Assembly (NCBI GenBank): GCA_950022295.1
Contig: OX465599.1
Coordinates: forward strand, 273,193,501 to 273,257,500
DNA: 64,000 nucleotides
Source: Bromus sterilis
Taxonomy: Eukaryota; Streptophyta; Magnoliopsida; Poales; Poaceae
Reading direction: 5' to 3'
The notes beneath the pieces are model-generated. The model was not told the origin of the DNA and made no database searches. It saw nothing but the letters and a program-made list of their open reading frames with translations. Below, in pieces: positions 34,771 to 46,400 of the stretch. The translations under genes were made by a program, and so were the position numbers. Each line of letters begins with the position of its first letter. The stretch's first letter is position 1.

Positions 34771-34937
34771 CTCCAAGTGCTAAGATAGGGGAGTTGCACA
34801 CTACCCTTTACCTTTGTTCTTTTTAGTCTTGTTAGTTTACCCTTCAGTTTTTATCTCAGTGTCCTTTATGAAAAACCAAAAAAATAGTTTCTACCTTTTG
34901 CCTTTGTCTTGGTTTGCCTATTTATGCTATCCTCATC

Positions 34938-36065
34938 ATGGGTCATGAACCACCCAAATATGGTAGGATGGACATGTTTCACTTGGATCGTCTTCGATCA
35001 ATTTGTGCTCGCGCTAAAAACCCAACCAACTTGGTTGAGGGAAAATCATTGGATGAGCATGCTCATTATACGCGGCACCGCCTATCTCATAAAGGGAAAC
35101 ACTTATGGGATCAAATACATGTTTCATATTGCCATGCTAAACTTTTGTGCCACATTTATGATTTTACTTGATGTTCTAATATAGATCATAAACACCTCCC
35201 TTTCCAATGTGAGTTTAATTAAAATGAGATCTTATCTTCTTATGCTAAAGGTGTTTATGATTACTTTGATGTTGAAAAGATTGAAGAGTTTGTTGCTTTT
35301 AAATGTGCCTATGAGATTGCTTCTTTGAATGAAAAATATCACGATACTATTTTCGAGTCTGGAAACTTTGCAATTCTTGCTTATTGCTTCGATAATTATA
35401 CTTCCAATTCTTATATTGAGGATTTAAAAAATAAAATGTTTGCTGCCCAAGAAGAGGCCAATTATTGCATTGAGGAGGAATCCCATGATTCCGAGGACTC
35501 ACTTGAAATATCCCTTTCTGAAAATTTTGATACTTGCTTTGTTGATGGCCAAGATGCCACTATGGATGATGCTGACAAAAATGAACTCTCTATAGTTCCT
35601 TATGTTAAGCATGAAATTGTTGCTATTGCACCCACACTTGATTTTCCTATTATCCTTTTGAAATCTCCAACTCCGGAGAACTTTGCTCTTATCAAGGCTC
35701 AATGTGATGTGTCGCGTTTATCTTATAATCCTAAAGACCGTGTTGAAAACTATACACGTGTGCTTGTAGTTCATCAACAACATGATTTATGTGATAGTTA
35801 TATTCTTGATGTTGTTCATGATACTACTGAAAATTATTTTGAGAGAGGGAAGTTTGGTTGTAGAAAATTCCATATTACTAAAACTCCTCTCTTTATGTTG
35901 AAAGTTTTGAAGATGTTCCTGTTCCACCTTTCTATGCATGTGACTTGGTGCTTCTTTGACTTATTTTCTTACAAGATGCCTATGCATAGGAAGTGGGTTA
36001 GGCTTAAATGTGTTTCATATTTGCTTCTTGATGCTCTCTTTTGCTTCAAATCCTTATTTTTATGA
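34938..36065 (+). pseudogene. N orphan ORF of unknown function
   Basis: One frame from ATG 34938 to the stop at 36063-36065, about 375 codons, broken by two stops near 35169 and 35217. It begins MGHEPPKYGRMDMFHLDRL. The first ~77 residues are basic and His/Lys-rich, the middle is acidic (EEESHDSEDSLEISLSENFD) and the last ~50 are hydrophobic and Phe/Leu-rich (MLKVLKMFLFHLSMHVTWCF). I recognise no gag, protease, polymerase or integrase motif and no known domain. It occupies exactly the slot of A1 gag-pro; homology to A1 resumes at the last ~14 codons of the A1 frame. Its long open stretch suggests past selection, but function is unknown. Confidence 0.65.
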
Positions 36066-36099
36066 GAGCAACTTTTATGATCTTCATGCCTAGCTTAAA

Positions 36100-38888
36100 G
36101 GCATAAAAGAAAGCGCTTTCGGGAGGCAGCCCGCAACGAATTTAGGTTTTTCTTTTTTCTTTTGTTGTGTCTTGATGATTGTTACTACTGTAGCAACATC
36201 ATTGTATCTTTATTTTTCAGCTTTGTGCCAAGTTCTAGCCTCTTACGGCAAGGGAAGTAAAAGTTGTCACATGCTGTCCAGAAAACAGATTCTGTCCTCG
36301 TGACCAGAAAAATTCCAGAAAAATCCCAGTTCATCTTTTTGAGCTGAAATTTTTACACAGTATTTTCTATACAATTACGAAACTTCGGGGATGTTCTGAG
36401 TTTTTTGATTTGAGTTGCAGAAGTACCCCTAAAAAATTCTTTACTATCTGCTGTTCTGTTTTTCACAGATTCTGCCACGTTTTGTCTCTCCTAACTTTTG
36501 CAAACCTTTCTTTGCAAAAACTTTTTGGCACTCTTGAGAAACAGTAGCTCTTCAAGAATATATTTATATCCAGTGGAGAAAAATTATTTATTAAGGGTAC
36601 TAACCTCTCTAATCAGCTTGTGATGAGTTATGTATGAAGGGAGTTTTCAAGTGTGCGATGGAAGATGATGAAAGAAGATGCAGGAGTGTCAAGCGCTCAA
36701 GCTTGGGGATGCCCCCATGCATCCCCAATAAATATTCAAGGAGACTCAAGCGCCTAAGCTTGGGGATTCCCCCGTGCATCCCCTTCTCCATCAACAATCA
36801 TCAGTTCGTCCTTCGTCTCACTATATTTTTATCACTTCATGCGTTATGTGCTATGCTTGGAGCGTCTCGCTCTTAGGTTTTATTTTTAGTTTTCTTTAGC
36901 TTTGCTTGCTGTTCATAAAAAGTTAGATCCTTTCTTACTTTGTGTGGGAGAGAAACACGCTCCACTTTCAAAATTTAGAACACATCATAGGATTCTTCAT
37001 GCCTATCCTTTTGCTGTTGTGTGTTCTTTATCTTCTCATAGCTACTGCCATGTTTAGTCTTAGTTTTAGTTTGTCTTTAGCAAGAGCCTTGGCTTTTGTT
37101 TAGTTTGTTGCTGGAACTCTTTTTAGATTTCATGTTTATCTTGTTAAGAGAGTTGGTTGTTGCACTGAGTTGTGTCTTGTCTTGAAAGTAGGTAATTGAG
37201 GTTGCTATTTAATATTAGTAGTAGCTTGCAATAGTTTTGAGGTATTGATGTGAGTAATGTTTGAACTTTTGGTGTCAAGAGCTCTTGCCTATTAGTGATA
37301 GGTGTCGTATTTTGGGCAATCCATGTTTATTTTGAAAACCTACAAAACTAGTTGAGAACTCTAGCTACTAGATATATCACTACTCTTCTGAGGAGTCGAA
37401 TATCAGAGAACACTCACGTACCATGAGTCGAGGATGCGCAAGGATAACCAAACCCCCATACACTCCTCCTCGGGGTACTTGTCTCTTTGTGAACCTCCTT
37501 ACTAGATTTAGAGTTACCGATAATAAGTGCATGAGTTCTTCGGACTAATGTAAGTATTGAGAGTTGACATTTCCACCTTCCCATATTTTGCTAGCCTTTC
37601 CCGTGTCGTGCATTGCCTTCTTCTCACTCCGAGAGTTGGTGTCCACCTTCGCCGGTACCTCCAAACCCTTGGCATGATACGCTTTGTCATCATAATCCTC
37701 CTTATATCTTCCCTCAAAACAGCCACCATACCTACCTATCAAGGCATTTCCATAGCCTTTCCGAGTTACATTGCCATGCAACTTCCACCTCTTCATGACT
37801 TGATCTTCATGTCATACATGTTCCTGCTACACTGGCAGCGGCATACATTGCATACATCATGATAGTTACATTTTCTTTATGATTTTGAGTACCTTGTAAA
37901 GTGTGAATATTTCCTATACCCTCTTGTAAAATAGAGTGTCGCCCTTAAGTGAGGAAAAGATCCCAAAGTGGACACATTAAAAGATCCCAAAGAGGACAAA
38001 TGAGAGTTCAATGGAAAGAGCCATTGAGGCCACCAAAAAAATACAAAAAAATAGAAAAAAGAGAAAAAGAAATAAAAAGAGAGAAAGGGGCAACACTACT
38101 ATCCTTTCGAGAGATACACACTAGTACTCCCTTTATATCCTTGCACTCCATAGAGATGATCATTATGCATATAGCTATGTGGGGACCTTCACACTATAGA
38201 ACTTGGCTTGCATATTCCTAGGATGAGCCTCCTCAAAAGAGCTCTAGGTCTTCATGAGCGAGCAAGTTAGATGCACCCCCGCTAGTTCCATTGGAGAGCT
38301 TCCTAGCTCGTATGTGCATCCGTTGCATGGCAATCCCTACTCCTCACATCATATTTATCATTTGGCATCTCTTGCCTATGATTGTCCTCATTGATGTGAG
38401 CCTTTCTCTTCCTTTTTGTCTTCCTCCTCCACCATATTTCTCTCTTTGCCATCTTAAGTGTCAACTCTCGTGCTTACGCTCATCCATTGCATGAGTGCTC
38501 GAAATATCGAAAAGGAGTGGATCAAATTGACTTGTACCTGGCTAGTGGTCTGGGGACGAGTCAAGATAAGATTCCAAAGAAGACCAAGTGTGAAAGTTTA
38601 GTAGATTGAGTTCCCAACACAAAAAATACATTTTTCTCGTATTCCCTATCCCCCTTCTTGCACGCAAACACCATTTGGAGACATTCGAGTCACGGACAGC
38701 GAGAGCTCTTGCACCTAATGTTCTTTTCTTACTTATTTTAATGCTAATATAGACTCTTGCATGTTATGACTTGAATTGAATCTCTAACCTTGATTGCTTT
38801 ACTTTTCAAAGTTCTTATATGGTTGCTAGCATGTCACCATAGAAATTATGTTGTTATCATTTACCTACTCGAGGACGAGCAGGAATTA
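36100..38888. other. N 3' noncoding module shared with A1
   Basis: No gene is visible. It is the reverse complement of A1 4191-7050 with many small differences. It includes two stem-loops (36705-36726 and 36762-36783) and A/T-rich tracts, and ends in the polypurine tract AAGCTTGGGGATGT (38888-38901). Confidence 0.82.
36699..36783 (+). repeat. Paired stem-loops with polypurine-like arms (N)
   Basis: The first stem is GGGGATGC/GCATCCCC with loop CCCCAT; the second is GGGGATTC/GCATCCCC with one mismatch. Each 5' arm is preceded by AAGCTT, giving the same AAGCTTGGGGAT as the polypurine tract. It corresponds to 6361-6439 in A1. Confidence 0.75.
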
Positions 38889-38901
38889 AGCTTGGGGATG
38901 T

Positions 38902-40549
38902 TGATACGTCCAAAACGTATCTATAATTTCTGCTTGCTGCATGCATGTTTTGTGTGATATTGCTATGATCTAGATACACTTTCATACATTTTTTATCATA
39001 TTTGGACTAACCTATTAACTCAGGGCACCCCAGTGCCAGTTCCTGTTTTCTGCTGTTTTTCTATTTCAGTTTTCCCCCATATAAAAAGTGCCAGAAAAAT
39101 TCGGGAAAATTCAGATAAAAAACCAGCGTGACGGAAGCTTCGAGAAGAGCCCGGGAGGGGCCAGAGGGGAGCCAGGGGGGCCCAGGCGGCCACCCAGCGC
39201 GGCCCCACCCCTGGCCGTGCCAGGGGGGCGCCTAGGGCCCCTGGCCCACCTCTGGCTGCCCCCTTTCGCCTATTTATCCCCCGTCACGGGAAAACCCCAA
39301 AAAGAGAACCATATTCCGCGAACTCGCCTCTGTTCCGCCGCCGCCGCGCTTTCGAAGATCGGGAGCACCAGAAGACCTCTTCCCGGCACCCTGCCGGAGG
39401 GAGGATTGACCTCCGGGAGTCTCCTCTCCACCATGGATGCTCCCCGGATGTCTCGTGAGTAGTTTTCCTTGGACCATGGGTCCGTGATCAGTAGCTATGT
39501 GATGTTCTCCTCCACTCTTTGATCTTCATTGTTTAGACCTCGTGAGCTGCCCAACATGATCGAGGCACCTTTGTAATATTTCTGCTATTGCTATGTTGAG
39601 TTTGATAGGATCTGATGGATTATGAGCTTATGTTCAGATTGTGATAGAGTAATATATTTGGTTTTTATCTCTTATATTTTTGTTCCTAAGTAATTCTTGC
39701 ATGTTCTCCGTTGCTGTTTATTGCTTTGGCCAAGTAGTAGGTAGTGACTCCAAGAGGGAGCGTTGTGCTAGATTGTGGGTTCATGCCCCCCGATGACACG
39801 CTTGAGTGACAGAAACATGAGTCTAGGGGATGTGCTGTTGCCACAAGGGGGAAAACAATGGTGCTTGTAACCGCGGTTACAAGGATTGTTTACTTTACAC
39901 AGAGTTCTTTTTAATGCAGTTGTCTGTTGCTTTGGGTTTACACTTTGGGTGGGGCTCGCAAGTTAATACCAGCGAGATGTTCTGGATAGATATCTCAAGC
40001 TGGATGATTAGTAGTAGATGCAGATGGATTTCGGTCTACTTACCTTGGCGTACTACCTGTGCTTTTGAACCTCTTCCTTTCTTTTGTAGCATAGTTAGCA
40101 TTGCGGTGCGTTCATAATCCTGTCAATTGCCTTTCTGTAATTTGTTTACCTCGCATAGCAATTTTATCGTCTTTTGGGAGAGAGACATCACTAGCGAACA
40201 TCACGTATCCCGGTCCATATCCTTATCATTGTTTCCACGCTTTATTTACTTTTCTACATTTACTTTCAAGTTGCTATTATTATCCCTTGCATTTTATCCT
40301 TTGTAAACAACAACACCGGAGAGATTGACAACCTCTCTGAACTTCGTTGGGAACAAAGTTATCTGTGTCTGTGTGCAGGTCCGTGTCAGTTGCGCCGCTG
40401 ACACCTACTTATCATCTCTGGAGTCCTACTGGAGACAAACCTTGGTATCTTTACCGAGGGAAATTTGCTACTGTGCTGCATCACGCCTTCCACTTGGGGC
40501 TCACCAACGAAGGGCGAGAAGACTACACCCGTCAACCCTCGCGCCATCA
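38902..40549 (+). repeat. N 3' LTR
   Basis: Partner of 33093-34742, 1648 bp, with scattered substitutions and a small deletion near 39255. Its right edge abuts GTAAG. Confidence 0.93.
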
Positions 40550-40554
40550 GTAAG

Positions 40555-41240
40555 GCTCTGATACCAAGTTGTAAGGCCCGATATGCGGTACTATTCCAGA
40601 TCTAGATGTTTCCATCCAGATCCGGGGACAAAGCACATATCTGTCCCACCGCGACATATGGCATCGTCATATGCCCCGGATTTCCAACATGATATCACAA
40701 CATTACAGATACAAGGATACAACTTCTCATACAATCGTCATACAATTGCCTTAATACATTACATCAGCAGAAGATACATGTCTGAGTACAGACTACAATC
40801 AAATGCCTAATGGCAAAAAGAAAATCATGGATCCCCATAACCACACGGGTCCAGGCTCTCCACCGGGATCCGCCTACTAGTCGTCGTCGAGTCTCCAATC
40901 AGCGCGTCGAGCCGGCGGCGTTCACCTCGCATTGGAGCCATTCCGAGAACACTATCTAGCGCGCTATAAAAATATCTCGTTTACTTATTAAACGGGGTTT
41001 TTTGTTTCGTTGTCTACGGTTGGTCTTGTGTGGGTTTTCGCGATGGTGATCGGGTGAAACCCGGTGTCGCAAAGGTCGAGTGTCAGGGTGGCAAGGATCG
41101 GTCTCCGTCCAGTACGAGATAAGAGGGGGAAATAATCGACGATTGATAAATCGGGGATGCAAACACCGCAAACAAAGCAGGCAATCAACCAATTCACACC
41201 GAAAACAAAATTTTTAATTTTTGTGAAATCTGGGCTGTTA
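40555..41240 (-). mobile_element. C, right part: primer site and 5' LTR
   Basis: The minus-strand primer site TGGTATCAGAGC (40566-40555, tRNA-Met type) is followed outward by an LTR starting at 40570. The left half (40570-40896) is the U5 end; the right half (40897-41240) matches 32163-32507. Compared with the left copy, the promoter/leader part is missing between them, so this LTR has an internal deletion. It ends at CTGTTA, where T2 begins. Confidence 0.72.
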
Positions 41241-41315
41241 GAACTAGCCTTTGCATTTCATTTTTGCATACAAACATAATAAATTTTCTTTTTCAGATAA
41301 AAGTTAGACCTATGT

Positions 41316-41640
41316 GACTCGGCACAGCACCCAGATGCATATACTGACTCATGGGGACTACACTTCAAAAATTCTTCTGAAAGACACGACACGACGCAAT
41401 GATGTTCGTCACGACCCTTGGGGACTACACTTCAAAGTTTCTTCTCAAACAAAGACTCGGTACAGTACCCAGATGCATACACCGACTCTTGGGGATTAAC
41501 ACTTCAAAAAATAATTCTTATTCAAGATTTGGCACGATGCCATAAGGATCATGCCAACTCTTGGGGAGTATCACTTCAAAGTTTATATGACCTGGTAAGG
41601 CACACAAATGTGACCACACCAACTCATGAGGGATACAAGT
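41316..41640 (+). repeat. T2 3' tandem repeat, ~63-72 bp unit
   Basis: Five diverged copies start at 41316, 41383, 41454, 41526 and 41589, each with a GACTCGGyAC-like start and CTCATGGGGACTACACTTCAAA-like centre. Confidence 0.8.
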
Positions 41641-41824
41641 CGATCTATTCTATAAGTCGATCAATGACACAAGGCTATTCTGGATCGACTCAGGGGGCTA
41701 CAGATACAGGTATCATCAAAACATATCGGCTCTCATGCATTTTGCAAAACATTCAAAGTCAGGAATAAAACCGACTTACAAGTTTGATGGGAAATTAAAA
41801 TTTTCATTCATCAACGGACGAGTC

Positions 41825-42483
41825 TTACATCAAAAGAAGAAGCCTTGCATTGCAGGAAAGTAAAGGGCAAAGTTGGCAAAATACTACTAAGTAAAAACTA
41901 TAGCTTAAGTGGTCGTCTTCAGAGTTGGCTTCGTCTTTAGATGAAGAGATTTGGACTTCCTCTTCATTATTGTAGAATTTTTCGTCACTGCTGTTGGAAC
42001 TCTCCATATAGCAGCCGGCTCGATCACCATCCGAGTCCAAGATCCTGGCCCATAGGGTGTCACCACCATCATATCTAAAAAAATGGTATCTCCTCTTGAG
42101 ATGCTCCTGGAATGAAGAAAAGTTTTCCAGCCTTTCTCCAGGAACATGGACTTCTGACTAGAAAAACTAGTAGCTACCCAGACGGGTCCATGAGGACACC
42201 CCTCGGAGTGGAGACAAAGACCCGAAGGCCTTGAATCAATCACAAGCTGGGCAAAAGATTCAGGAAGCTTGACCCAACGACGGATCGTCTGAACATGTAT
42301 CAAGAACTCATCCCTCTCAGGAGAAGAAGGTGGAGATTTAGATGGAGAAGCAGCACGTGCGCCTCTTCCCCTGCCTCTGCCACGATCGCGACCCCGTCCA
42401 CGGCCTCGACCACCACGAGAGCCCGCACTAGAACCAGGGTCATCAGCCGCCAAAGGAACATAGGCGCTTAGCTTCGGAGCCAT
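41825..42483 (-). pseudogene. T2 antisense ORF, B3-like protein
   Basis: The second copy of the gene at 30173-30740. From ATG 42483: an RG-rich segment (residues ~22-45), Ser/Pro linker, then RRWVKLPESFAQLVID, GPVWVATSFS, LEKGWKTFLHSRSISRGD. This copy is continuous through the point where T1 is frameshifted; a later frameshift near 42085 moves the last B3 strand (ILDSDGDRAG) and the acidic, Ser-rich tail into the 42040-41825 frame. The two copies break at different places, so the ancestral gene was one continuous protein of roughly 180-210 residues. A TATA-like box lies upstream at about 42560 on the minus strand. Confidence 0.72.
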
Positions 42484-42906
42484 GGAGAAAAGCAGTGAAG
42501 GGAGAAGAGGAAGAAGAAGATGTGAGCACTCAAAGGATGAACTACCCGATGGCTAGTTATAGAGGTTACGAGGAGAGGATCAATTAATGCCATAATAACG
42601 TGGGTGAACTACCCAAGGTAGGTGACATTTATGGAAAGACTCCTCGATTCTCACCACAATATCAATGCCTCCAACAGGCATTTCGGGCAGTGAAATCATA
42701 AATGCAATAGCGAATCTTTTACTAAAATAGTCAAAAGAAATTCTCCGGTTGGAAGGTGAAGCGAAGAGACAAGACAATTGGCACAGACTCCTTATAAAAC
42801 TCAAAGAGATTGGGAGTCGGTCTGTTCAGTTAAGGAGTCGGCAACCACGATGGTGTCAAGAATATTGTTGCGAAGATTGAAGCATCACACCAATCCTGGG
42901 GGCTAA

Positions 42907-43466
42907 TATAGGGGGGACGGACTAAGCCCATAACCCGACATTAGATCTGTGGGTCGACTCAGCTACGAAAGGCCCACGAAAGAAGACCAGGCCAAAGGCC
43001 GGCTGCGCCAAGCAAGAAAATCGAAGCCGTAGAAGTAATTCGACTTACCTTGTATAGCACGTACCATATTTGTAAAGTAGAAAAGGACTCCACCTCGTGT
43101 CGGAGTCCGACTCGCGGAACCCCAAGACCCGGCGGCTTTATAAGTCGAGGTCCGCGGGATCCAGAGTCAGAACAATCTCAATCCAGGATAGGACTAGACA
43201 CTTTTCGGCGTAACCTAGATATCCTCGAGACCAAGGTTACGAACCGACTCTCTTGTAATCGATCAACCAATTCTTCTATTGGAGAGTCAGGACCCATAAT
43301 AATAAGAAGCATGAGTAGGCTTTTACCTCGAGACAAAGAGGGGCTGAAACCTGGGTAAATCGCCGAGTCTCTTGTCCATGTCGACTCTCTCCATGAAATC
43401 GCCTCACAGCAAAGGTCCCATGTTAAGTTTGACTCTTCGGACATCTGCCGTGACTTTCCTGCGACA
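42907..43466 (+). repeat. T2 3' LTR
   Basis: About 560 bp, homologous to 31250-31803; the start is mutated (TATAGGGG in place of TGTCGAGG) and the end is CCTGCGACA. Confidence 0.83.
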
Positions 43467-46400
43467 ATTACCTCATTAAAAACCTTGATGAGAACCTTGA
43501 GAGTAAACTCATAAAGGGAAAAAGAGTATAATACAATGTTTGGATAGGTTATATTTCAGGAAGGGACTCCCCCTGTTCCATGCAATTTGGGGTAATACGC
43601 TTAGTGATATTTCTTATTATATAACCTGTTTGCATCTAAGCAACACAGGTACTATTATCGTTGTAGACAATAGTTGGTGATTCAATAGAACCAATTCCAC
43701 ATGAATGTTGTATGTGGTTTATCATTCTTTAAAGCAACATATATTAATATGAGGTCATTTATTTCAGAATGATTGGTAGATGTAGCCACTAAGGTCTATT
43801 TTAAAGACTTCCATAGGATGGCTATCACATCAAGTGATTACACGACGTGTGTCTATGATCTGGCATAGTGGGGATCTGATCGATGTATCCGATGATATTG
43901 GTGTCCATATTTAACTGGAAAATTAGGACAATGTGTTTGATGCCTTGGAGATATCGAAAGATATTCTCGAGTCTAGACCAATTGCGTTTGGTGGATCTAG
44001 TGGAACTAGAGTATTGAACCGTGGGTCCCAATATCTTATTTCCATCTTCTCATGGTTAAAAATGGATCTTTCTTTATGTCTAGAGATTGAACAACCATGA
44101 AAGTTATAGAAGGATAAGACTTGTTCGTGTCCAATATATTCTGGATATAGACAACATGGTGTATCATAATATATGAGTGAAGGGGCTCGAATTTTAGCTG
44201 AAGCAAAGTTTGTTTTTACTTACATCCTTCATCTCAAATTCCGTCTATGGATGATTACGTTCTTCATCAATATCGTGTGTGTTCTCAATGATGTTATAAT
44301 CATTACCATGCACTGATAGTGGAATCCTAATGAGAATTTTTTGATGAACACACATGGGAAATCATCACTATTGGAGTATCCATTTGCATAAGGAACTCAC
44401 TAAGTCGATTGTACTAAATTTATTTCGACTATTTTAAGTCATGTAGTGACTTATTGAGTTTAGACAAAACATGTTGCACTTTCATTTTGGATTCAGAATT
44501 GGGGTTCCCATGAGGAACTTATATGTCTGAATCAAGTGACACATTTAACATATGTGGTCACTACATCTATCAACTGCATAAATGGAGGATTTGTACTGCC
44601 ATTGAGATAAGTTATCGGAAATTGATTTCACTTGTGTATGGAGAATCGATTTGGGTATCTGCGTGAATTCTTATGCTACAAGCCCTGCTATTCACTACAT
44701 GTATGTTCTCATTCCACTCGAGGATGAAAACTAGTGTAGGTATTACTTTTGTGAATACCTTCCTTTTTGTTGAGTGAGGCTATTTCTTCTTGGATTGCAT
44801 CCTTTGTTTGAGTCCAGTCCAAGCGAGTATTATTTAAACTCTGCCATGGCCATGGTGTTTGGATCCGGATCATTATAAAGGTTGTTTTCAATCATGAGAA
44901 ATGTATGCCGACAATTTTAGTCTTTCATTTATATGATTCTCCAGAATGTATAAAATTTTGGTAAAATCTTGTTACATGATGACTCTTCGTGTTTCCCAAT
45001 ACGGTGGAATCTAGGTTTCCGATGTCCCAGTCATTCTGTGCACTATTGAGCTGGGTTATGGAGGTTTCCCTCTCATTGGGTGTATACTACCCATTAGGTG
45101 TCTATCAACGTGAAGTTGACTTGCATTTACCGAGTCAGAGGCCTCAATATACTTTTTTTCTTGCGGAAAGCTGAATCCTGATGTATTGTGGTCGTACTTC
45201 TCCTCTTCTTGTTTTGAATGGGGAGTTGAGTGATTTTTTTTGGTACCTCCACTCTTTTGGGCGCATTTTCATAGGATTATAGGATTGTGTGACACCATTA
45301 TAGTCGGTAAATGAGATTGGCAGGTTATTTGCAATGTGTTGAAAATCTTCTAAACAATGGGTTTAGATCTTTGAGTACGTGATTTAAGGTAGAAATGTGT
45401 TGAACATTCCAAGTGATTTCCTGGCATTTTTTGGGGTACTTTGAATCTGCCCCTAATGCCTAGAAATGTTCCTCATTGAGAATACGAGCCATGAATAACT
45501 CCCCCTGACAGGGGCTTAAGGTATTTATAGTTGACGGAAATACAGTTATTCCTCACATAGATCCCACATTTTTAGTGAAGGGCCATTGATGTATGCTATG
45601 GTGGTGATATCAGTATGGAACCGAATTATCGCATATGGGAAATACTTTTGATTTGCACGTACTAATTTTAGAGGGGGTCTACTATGATATGTAGTATGTT
45701 ACAGTTGAATTAAGTCAGCGGTGTGTAAAACTGCATGACTCCAACGTGAAGTTGGTAAGCTATAATTCCGAAGTAAAGATCATGCAATGAGCTTAATTAT
45801 TTGGATACAAGATGCTATCAACCCATTTTGAAACTGGACGTATGGGACAAAGTGCTTAATTTACATCACAGGGCCATGTTCATGCACACAAAGATATTTG
45901 CAACATTGTCCATTCAAATTTCATTGAAATTGATCTTCAGGATAATGAGTCAATGGTTCATGTGCGTAGATGCACACAGAAGACCATCGTGTAGATGTGA
46001 CTTTTAGAACCATGGAACAAACTGAATAGTCCAATCAATGGTTGAGAAGTACCACTTACCTCGGCTTGATGCGTTCATGGAATCTGAGTGGTTAAACACT
46101 TTAAGGTGCGTGGACCTTAAAATTAGCTATCCTTGTCATATGTAGTGCACATAAAATCCAAATATTGCTAGAACTTAGCATCATTTTATGCGTGATTAAT
46201 GGAATTGCTGATAGTTTTCATTTCAAGTCAATGTCAGAATGATCAAGGCGAGTGTGCCAAGTTTGTCATGTAAATATCATTCTGGAAAACTATCTTGTAT
46301 GCAATATGTGCTACGGGTTTTGTAGTATGTTTAGTGAAATTCTGATGATACATAGAGAACGTGCTTTTATATCTGTTGCATATGGTAAAGAGAATATATT

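Larger units (their letters stand above)
33093..40549 (+). mobile_element. N, complete non-autonomous Athila-like element with orphan ORF
   Basis: 7457 bp with LTRs at 33093-34742 and 38902-40549, a tRNA-Asp primer site (34753-34770), a polypurine tract (38889-38901) and a perfect 5-bp target duplication. LTRs, leader and the 3' interior (about 36100-38901) match A1, but the A1 gag-pro block is replaced by an unrelated ORF. There is no gag, protease, RT or integrase, so all proteins for movement must come from elsewhere. The two LTRs differ at many scattered positions and small indels, so insertion is clearly older than D. Confidence 0.93.
41241..43466 (+). mobile_element. T2, truncated 3' end of a second Tat element
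   Basis: Homologous to T1 from about 29545 to 31803: tandem repeats, antisense ORF, polypurine tract (42896-42906) and 3' LTR (42907-43466). All of gag-pol is missing. The left junction with C at 41240/41241 shows no LTR end, so this is a deletion scar, not an insertion edge. Confidence 0.85.
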
